From Candidatus Muproteobacteria bacterium (GTDB lineage Bacteria; Pseudomonadota; Gammaproteobacteria; Acidiferrobacterales; Sulfurifustaceae): DNA of 45,018 nt. A model generated the notes under the pieces. That model had not been told where the DNA came from, did not search any database, and was given only the letters and a program-made list of their open reading frames with translations. This document shows, piece after piece, positions 39,973 through 45,018 of this stretch (position 1 is its first letter; each line of letters opens with the position of its first letter). The DNA lies in the NCBI GenBank assembly GCA_027449605.1, contig DAIDLH010000100.1:1-45018 (forward strand). The letters run 5' to 3'. The translations under genes and the position numbers were made by a program.

Positions 39973-41784
39973 TCAGTTGGCCGTTGCCGTTTTCCCAACT
40001 GCCAGCGGCTTGTCCCCCTTGTACTCGACGCCCTGGCACTCCAGGAAAATCCGCTTGTCGCAGCGCTCGCAGATGGAACGGTCGAGGCGCTTGAAGATGC
40101 TCTGGATGGCGTCCGCCTTGGTGACGAAGATGTGTTCGTCGCCGAGCTTGTCGACGAACCCGCCGCGCTTCAGGATCCGGCAGGCTTCTTCCTTCACCTT
40201 GCTCAGGTACACGCCGCCGCCCAGGCTGCGGCGGCGATTCGCCTCCTGCACCAGCATCTCGGCGCCGGCGATGTCGACGAAGTTGATGCCGTTGCCGATG
40301 ACCAGCAGGTGTTTCTGCCCCGGGTTCTGCGCGAGAAAACGCTGGAATTCGTTCTGCACGTGATCCACGGCGCCGAAGAACAATGAACCGTCGACGCGCA
40401 CGATCTTGAGCTGCGGGCACTCGGGCAGCTTCGGATCGGTGACCAGGTGCCGCCCGGGAGAGTTCGGGTCGGGCGTGCGCGTGACTATGCCGGGCCGCGA
40501 GGTGCGCATCAGGTAGATCACCAGCGACAGCATCACGCCGACGTAAATCGCGAATTCCAGCTCGACGAACAGGGTGGCCAGGAACGTGGTCAGCAGCACC
40601 GCGGTCTCGCGCTTGCTGGTGCGCAGGATGTTGGAGATATGGTGGAAGTCGATGAGTCGGTACGCCACGATCAGCAGGATGCCGGCCATGGCTGCGATCG
40701 GCAGGTGCGCCGCGAGCGGCGCGACGATGAGCACGATCAGCGCCAGCGACACGGCGGCGAAGATCGCCGCCAGCGGCGTGACCGCGCCGGCGGTGTAGTT
40801 GATGCCGCTGCGGGTGAACGAGCCCGAGGAGGCGTAGCTCGAGAAGAAACTGCCGACGACGTTGGCCAGGCCCTGGCCGATGAATTCCTGGTTGCCGTCG
40901 ATGCGCTGGCCGGACTTGAGCGCGACCGAGCGCGCGATCGACACCGCCTCGACCAGCCCGAGCATGGCGATGGCGAGCGCGCCGCTGCCGAGCAGCTTCA
41001 GCGACTTGAGCGACAGGTCGGGCAGGGAGAACGACGGCAGCTGCGCCGGCAGTTCGCCGACGAGACGGATTTCCCTGGTTTCATACGCGAGCAGCGCCGC
41101 CAGCACGCTGCCGAGGATCATGGCGAACAGCAGGCCCGGCCAGCGCGGCTTGAAGCGCATGAACAGCACGCCCGAGATCAGCGTGACGGCGGCGATGGCC
41201 GTGACATAGGGATTGACGTTGTGTATCTGGTGGAAGATGTCCTGCCAGGTGTGCAGGAACGATTCGCCCGCGGGGATGTCGATGCCGAGGAAATGCTTCA
41301 GCTGGCTGGTGCCGATCAGGATCGCCGCGCCGGCGGTGAAGCCGACCACCACCGAGTGCGACACGAAGTTCACCAGCGCGCCCATGCGCGCCAGGCCCAG
41401 CGCCAGCTGGTAGACGCCGGCGAGGAACGTGAGCGTCAGCGCCATGCCGATGAACTGGGCGTTGCCCGGTTCGGCGAATTTCGACACGGTCGCGAACACC
41501 ACGATCGAAATGGCCGTGGTCGGGCCGGAGATCAGGTGCCGCGACGAGCCGAACAGGGCGGCGATGATCGGCGGCACCATGGCCGAATACAGGCCGTAGA
41601 CCGGCGGCAGCCCGGCGATCATGGCGAACGCCACGCCCTGCGGCAGCACTACCACCGCGCCGGTGAAGCCGGCCATCAGGTCGGCGCGCAGGGTCTCGCG
41701 GTTGACGCGCGGCCACCAGCGCAGGAACGGGAAGAACCGCGCCCAGAAGACGTTGCATTGCGGCGAGGCGGAGTAATCGGGCAT
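39973..41784 (-). CDS. SulP-family anion transporter with STAS domain
   Basis: Inner-membrane anion transporter (sulfate, bicarbonate or dicarboxylate in relatives). The 603-residue product has about 12 transmembrane segments, SulP landmarks MAGFTGAVVVLPQGVAFAMI, LPPVYGLYSAMVPPIIAALFG and NVVGSFFSSYASSGSFTRSG, and a C-terminal STAS domain (about 440-560: LKIVRVDGSLFFGAVDHVQN, GINFVDIAGAEML). A tail of about 35 residues after STAS carries CERCDKRIFLEC, a C-x2-C-x7-C set unusual for the family. Substrate cannot be assigned; context gives no cue. Confidence 0.92.
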   Translation of the reverse strand: MPDYSASPQCNVFWARFFPFLRWWPRVNRETLRADLMAGFTGAVVVLPQGVAFAMIAGLPPVYGLYSAMVPPIIAALFGSSRHLISGPTTAISIVVFATVSKFAEPGNAQFIGMALTLTFLAGVYQLALGLARMGALVNFVSHSVVVGFTAGAAILIGTSQLKHFLGIDIPAGESFLHTWQDIFHQIHNVNPYVTAIAAVTLISGVLFMRFKPRWPGLLFAMILGSVLAALLAYETREIRLVGELPAQLPSFSLPDLSLKSLKLLGSGALAIAMLGLVEAVSIARSVALKSGQRIDGNQEFIGQGLANVVGSFFSSYASSGSFTRSGINYTAGAVTPLAAIFAAVSLALIVLIVAPLAAHLPIAAMAGILLIVAYRLIDFHHISNILRTSKRETAVLLTTFLATLFVELEFAIYVGVMLSLVIYLMRTSRPGIVTRTPDPNSPGRHLVTDPKLPECPQLKIVRVDGSLFFGAVDHVQNEFQRFLAQNPGQKHLLVIGNGINFVDIAGAEMLVQEANRRRSLGGGVYLSKVKEEACRILKRGGFVDKLGDEHIFVTKADAIQSIFKRLDRSICERCDKRIFLECQGVEYKGDKPLAVGKTATAN

Positions 41785-42001
41785 GGGCGGTGAGCGGCGA
41801 AAAAATAACGGCGCGCATTGTATATTTTCCGGGCGGTTTTTTCATGTTTTCCGGCGCTTTCGCCCGGGTTCCCGGATGTCGATCCGCCTTCACGGGGGCC
41901 CGGTCCGGCGCGGCGGTGAAAATTCATCGCCGTAACGCTTGCCAACGGACGCGTGCCGCCTCAATAATCACGCCCTTTCCCATTCACGGCCGGCACGGCA
42001 C

Positions 42002-42574
42002 ATGCTTCAGGCGGTTCACGCGGTTTTCAATCATCCGGTTGCGCGCAAGCTGTTTCTGCGGCTGCGCTACCTGCTGGCCCTGGCGTTGCTGGCATGGCTG
42101 GCGCTCCGGGCCGACGCCGCGCTGCTGCCGCTCGGATTCCTGGTGTCGCTCCTCGGCGAGGCGATCCAGCTGTGGTCGTTCGCGTCGCTGGTGAAGAACG
42201 AGCAGCTCACCGCGCGCGGGCCGTACGTGCTGGTGCGCAACCCGATGTACCTCGGCCGGTTCTTCCTGATTCTCGGCGCGGTGCTGCTGCTGGGCAACGG
42301 GTACGTGACGGTCGCCTACGCCGTGCTCTACTACTTTTACATGGTCAACCGCGTGCAGCGCGAAGAGCGGCGTTTGACGGAACTTCTCGGCCGGCCGTAC
42401 CGCGATTATTGCGCGCGCGTGAACCGCTTCCTGCCCGCGTTCGGCAGGCTGTTCGATCCGGCGGTGCGGTTTTTCGACTGGCAGGTGTTGTGGCGCAACA
42501 ACGGCCACTGGAATCTTCTGGCGATGTTGCTGTTTTACGCCGCGTTGTACGGCTACGTCGTGTATTTCCGCTGA
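42002..42574 (+). CDS. Isoprenylcysteine methyltransferase (ICMT/PEMT)-like membrane protein
   Basis: The 190-residue product has four or five hydrophobic segments and the methyltransferase motifs LTARGPYVLVRNPMYLGRFF near residue 72 and EERRLTELLGRPYRDYCARVNRFLP near residue 118, which form the SAM site of the ICMT/PEMT/NnrU fold. Bacterial members methylate varied lipids or proteins; the substrate here is unknown. I start at the ATG at 42002, whose upstream sequence is weak for ribosome binding. The 217-base gap before it (41785-42001) shows no gene I can support. It converges with the next gene, 7 bases apart. Confidence 0.8.
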   Translation: MLQAVHAVFNHPVARKLFLRLRYLLALALLAWLALRADAALLPLGFLVSLLGEAIQLWSFASLVKNEQLTARGPYVLVRNPMYLGRFFLILGAVLLLGNGYVTVAYAVLYYFYMVNRVQREERRLTELLGRPYRDYCARVNRFLPAFGRLFDPAVRFFDWQVLWRNNGHWNLLAMLLFYAALYGYVVYFR

Positions 42575-42581
42575 CGCGGGA

Positions 42582-42974
42582 TCAGGAAGCCGCGTCGCCG
42601 GCGGAATTGTCGTCGCGCCGCCGCCGGCGCCGGTCCAGCCACCACGCCACCAGCGGCAACGTCAGGGTGGTGAAAGGCAGCGCCGCCGTCGCCAGGTAGA
42701 GGCTCAGCCGCGAAAGGCGGCGCAGTTGTGCGCGCAGTTCCGCGCGCTCCGATTTGGTCCATTTCAACCCGTTGCGCGGTTTCATCAACAGCGCCATCAA
42801 TCCGGGAATCTGCGCGATCTCGCCGCGGATGCGCGCCCTCTCGCGCTCGTGGAGCCGGCGCGCCGCGCCGAACAGAATGCGCAGCCGCGTCAGGATGCCC
42901 GCCGAAGCCGGCGTCGCGGCGTCGATCGCCGGCTGTCCGGAGACGGGAACCGATTGAACGTTGGAGTCGGGCAA
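42582..42974 (-). CDS. Small conserved membrane protein with basic C-terminus
   Basis: The 130-residue product is soluble and helical for its first 80 residues (KWTKSERAELRAQLRRLSRL shows heptad-like Arg/Leu spacing), followed by a single Pro-containing hydrophobic helix and DRRRRRRDD. The layout resembles small LETM1-like membrane proteins but I do not assign one. It starts at TTG (plus-strand CAA at 42972-42974) with AGGA about 9 bases upstream; no ATG/GTG is available before the LMALLM region. Function unknown. Confidence 0.6.
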   Translation of the reverse strand: MPDSNVQSVPVSGQPAIDAATPASAGILTRLRILFGAARRLHERERARIRGEIAQIPGLMALLMKPRNGLKWTKSERAELRAQLRRLSRLSLYLATAALPFTTLTLPLVAWWLDRRRRRRDDNSAGDAAS

Positions 42975-43173
42975 GGGATGGATTCCTGGCGGTCGGGAAT
43001 TGTTTTGAGCTTAGGTGAAATTTCTGCACATTTCATGCCACGAATTCCGGCATGCCTGCGAAACGTCTTAAAATGAAGGGAAAACCGCGACCCGCGAAAT
43101 GCGCGCCCGGCCTCGGTCGCCGACCGGCGCGAACCCTTCCGCCCGCCACCGCGCGGTCCCGCCGGCCTGCCGG

Positions 43174-45018
43174 TCAGCTCACGAGCGATTCGAAGTCCTT
43201 GAGATTCGTGACCGGCGCCTGGCAGGCGTGGCCCGTGCACACGTAGGCCGTGACCCCCTCCCGCGCTGCGCGTTCCGCGAGCGCGCCGGGAAGATTTTTC
43301 GCGTCGTCCGGAATCGCGAACACCAGCCGGTGCGGGCGGTAATGACGGCCGGCGGAAGCTTGCCAGGACCGCATCGCTTCGGGCGTCCCGCGCAGAACGA
43401 TGGTTTGCGGCGGGTCGAGCAGTTCCTCGAGCGCCAGCAGCAGCGACCCGTGCATGGACGGCTGCTGTCTCACGGCTGAGTACAGCGCCTCCAGCGTGCG
43501 CTCCGCGGCGTGCAGGTAGTTGAGGTCGCCGAGCAGGTGACCGAGCCGCGCGAGCGCGAGCGCCGCGACGCCGTTGCCCGAGGGAATGGCGTCGTCCGCG
43601 ACGGGCTTGGGCCGGTACACGAGCTTCTCGTGATTGTCGCCGGTGAAGTAAAAGCCGCCGTGGCTCTCGTCCTCGAAATGTTCGAGCACGGTGTCGGCGA
43701 GCGCGCGCGCGAAATCGAGTTCCTCGCCGCGCCAGCGCGCGGCGAGCAGTTCCAGCGCGCCCTGCATCAGGAACACGTGGTCGTCGAGGTAGGCGTTCAG
43801 GTGCGATTTGCCGTCCTTGTGCGTGGCCAGCAGGCGGCCGTCGCGCCACAACCGCGCGCGGATGAAGTCGAGCGCGCGGCCGGCCGAAGCGGTGAAATCG
43901 GGCCGGTCCAGCAGCCGGCCGGCGCGCGCCATGCCCTGGATCATGAGCCCGTTCCAGGCGGTCAGAATTTTTTCGTCGCGCCCCGGGCGCACGCGTTTTT
44001 CACGCGCCATGAAAAGTTTGTCGCGCGCCGATGTCAACACGGCCGCGATCTCGGTTTCGGCGCACTGGCGTTCGAGCGCCAGGGTCGCCCGGTCGGCGCG
44101 CACGTTGAGATGCCACCGGCCTTCGAAATTGGGCGTGCCCTTCAGGCCGAAGCGCCGCTCCACGAGTTCCCATTCCTCGGGTTCAAGCAGCGCGCGGATC
44201 TCGTCCGCGGTCCAGACGTAGAACTTGCCCTCGTGCCCTTCGGAGTCGGCGTCGAGCGCCGAGTAATAACCGCCGTCGGGCGATTGCATCTCGCGCATGA
44301 TCCATTCCGCGGTTTCCACGGCGACCCGCTGAAAAAGCGAATCGCCGGTCGCGCGCCAGGCGTCGGCGTAGAGCGACAGCAACTGGGCGTTGTCGTACAG
44401 CATTTTCTCGAAGTGCGGAATCTCCCAGCGCTCGTCCACCGAGTAGCGGCAGAAGCCGCCGCCGACCTGATCGTACAGGCCGCCGTGCGCCATCGACCGC
44501 AGTGTGTGCCGCGCCATCTGAAGCGCTGCTTCATCCGGGGAGTTGTTCTGCTTGCCGTCAGCCCAGCGATGCAGGCACAGTTCGATCGAGGTGGGATGCG
44601 GAAATTTCGGCGCGCCGCCGAAGCCGCCCCAACGCGCGTCATACTGGCGTTGCAGTTCAGCCTGCGCCCGCTCGAGCGGCTCCGGCCCGGGATGCACGCC
44701 CGGCGCCGGGCCTTCGGGCTGCAGGCGCGAAAAAATATCGCGCAGCGAATCGTTCTGTTCGCGGATCGCGTCGCGTTTCTGCGCGTACACTCCGGCGACG
44801 TGACGCAGCAGCTCGATGAATCCGGGCATGCCGTACCGGGGCGTCTTGGGAAAATAGGTTCCGCCGAAGAACGGCATCTGGTCGCCGGGGGTGAGGAACA
44901 TGTTGAGCGGCCAGCCGCCCGGGCGCTGCGCCAGCACCTGGTGCGCGGTCTGGTAGATCTTGTCGAGATCGGGGCGCTCCTCGCGGTCGACCTTGATGCA
45001 CACGAACAGCTCGTTCAT
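43174..45018 (-). CDS. DUF255 / YyaL-type thioredoxin domain protein, N-terminus cut by window end
   Basis: 614 residues present. The visible part begins MNELFVCIKVDREERPDLDK, where DUF255 proteins are already about 70 residues in, so the redox CHWCHVM motif lies outside the window. GGWPLNMFLTPGDQMPFFGG and TYFPKTPRYGMPGF are classic. The long C-terminal part (YDQVGGGFCRYSVDERWEIPHFEKMLYDNAQLL in pieces, then helical hairpins) is an alpha/alpha-barrel like that of N-acylglucosamine epimerases. The biochemical role is not settled in the family. The 199 bases (42975-43173) upstream of its stop carry no gene I can support. Confidence 0.92.
   Translation of the reverse strand: MNELFVCIKVDREERPDLDKIYQTAHQVLAQRPGGWPLNMFLTPGDQMPFFGGTYFPKTPRYGMPGFIELLRHVAGVYAQKRDAIREQNDSLRDIFSRLQPEGPAPGVHPGPEPLERAQAELQRQYDARWGGFGGAPKFPHPTSIELCLHRWADGKQNNSPDEAALQMARHTLRSMAHGGLYDQVGGGFCRYSVDERWEIPHFEKMLYDNAQLLSLYADAWRATGDSLFQRVAVETAEWIMREMQSPDGGYYSALDADSEGHEGKFYVWTADEIRALLEPEEWELVERRFGLKGTPNFEGRWHLNVRADRATLALERQCAETEIAAVLTSARDKLFMAREKRVRPGRDEKILTAWNGLMIQGMARAGRLLDRPDFTASAGRALDFIRARLWRDGRLLATHKDGKSHLNAYLDDHVFLMQGALELLAARWRGEELDFARALADTVLEHFEDESHGGFYFTGDNHEKLVYRPKPVADDAIPSGNGVAALALARLGHLLGDLNYLHAAERTLEALYSAVRQQPSMHGSLLLALEELLDPPQTIVLRGTPEAMRSWQASAGRHYRPHRLVFAIPDDAKNLPGALAERAAREGVTAYVCTGHACQAPVTNLKDFESLVS

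Noticed and set aside
1-45018. CRISPR array, tRNA/rRNA genes, complete insertion sequence
   Set aside because: I looked for regular repeat-spacer patterns, cloverleaf ends and transposase motifs and saw none; small tRNAs could still be missed by eye.

Overview
This is a GC-rich chromosomal segment (all 45,018 bases) from a gammaproteobacterium. The lineage inference rests on the rpoZ-spoT-ridA-recG-ubiC-ubiA gene order, prlC, srkA, TIGR04211-type SH3 protein, and a glycine cleavage operon with split P-protein under a tandem glycine riboswitch. I cannot name the genus. I see no tRNA, rRNA, CRISPR array or complete insertion sequence.

Layout. 1-18.1 kb is housekeeping: a terminator of an upstream gene, rpoZ, a bifunctional (p)ppGpp synthetase/hydrolase, ridA, a secreted DUF4124 protein, recG, a PagL-like lipid A deacylase (minus), ubiC-ubiA, a glutathione transferase, a CaCA-family exchanger and aroE. 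A small module of three DNA-binding proteins (10.8-11.9 kb) has the divergent layout of a phage-type switch. It is followed by a gamma carbonic anhydrase and srkA (minus), prlC, an SH3 protein, a secreted glutaredoxin, a Sel1-like protein and xthA.

18.1-32.0 kb is an iron and extracytoplasmic redox cluster, almost entirely on the plus strand. It holds an atypical ApbE, a Fur-box promoter, a Cys-less cupredoxin (FtrB-like), the FTR1 permease (FtrC-like), a second Fur box, P19 (FtrA-like), a porin, a 75-residue Cys/His protein, a second Cys-less cupredoxin and a polyferredoxin (FtrD-like). Next come a ferric-iron binding protein, Bfd, two complementary bacterioferritin subunits and HemP. The cluster ends with an outer-membrane protein, an FMN-binding protein, a canonical ApbE, a His-rich membrane protein and a ferric ABC permease. 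Together they suggest uptake of ferrous/ferric iron, electron delivery across the inner membrane, and storage and release of iron. No ABC ATPase is visible.

32-40 kb: a secreted CARDB-like protein, then the glycine riboswitch and gcvT-gcvH-gcvPA. The expected gcvPB neighbour is displaced by tpx, about 400 bp of stacked hairpin repeats and one AT-rich secreted gene of foreign composition. gcvPB and dgkA follow. 40-45 kb: a SulP transporter (minus), an ICMT-like methyltransferase, a small membrane protein (minus) and a DUF255/YyaL-type protein (minus) cut by the window end.

Three families of intergenic inverted repeats are interspersed. Several genes (aroE, prlC, the carbonic anhydrase gene, the gene at 32130) have a -10-like hexamer only 7-9 bases before the start codon, suggesting leaderless transcripts.
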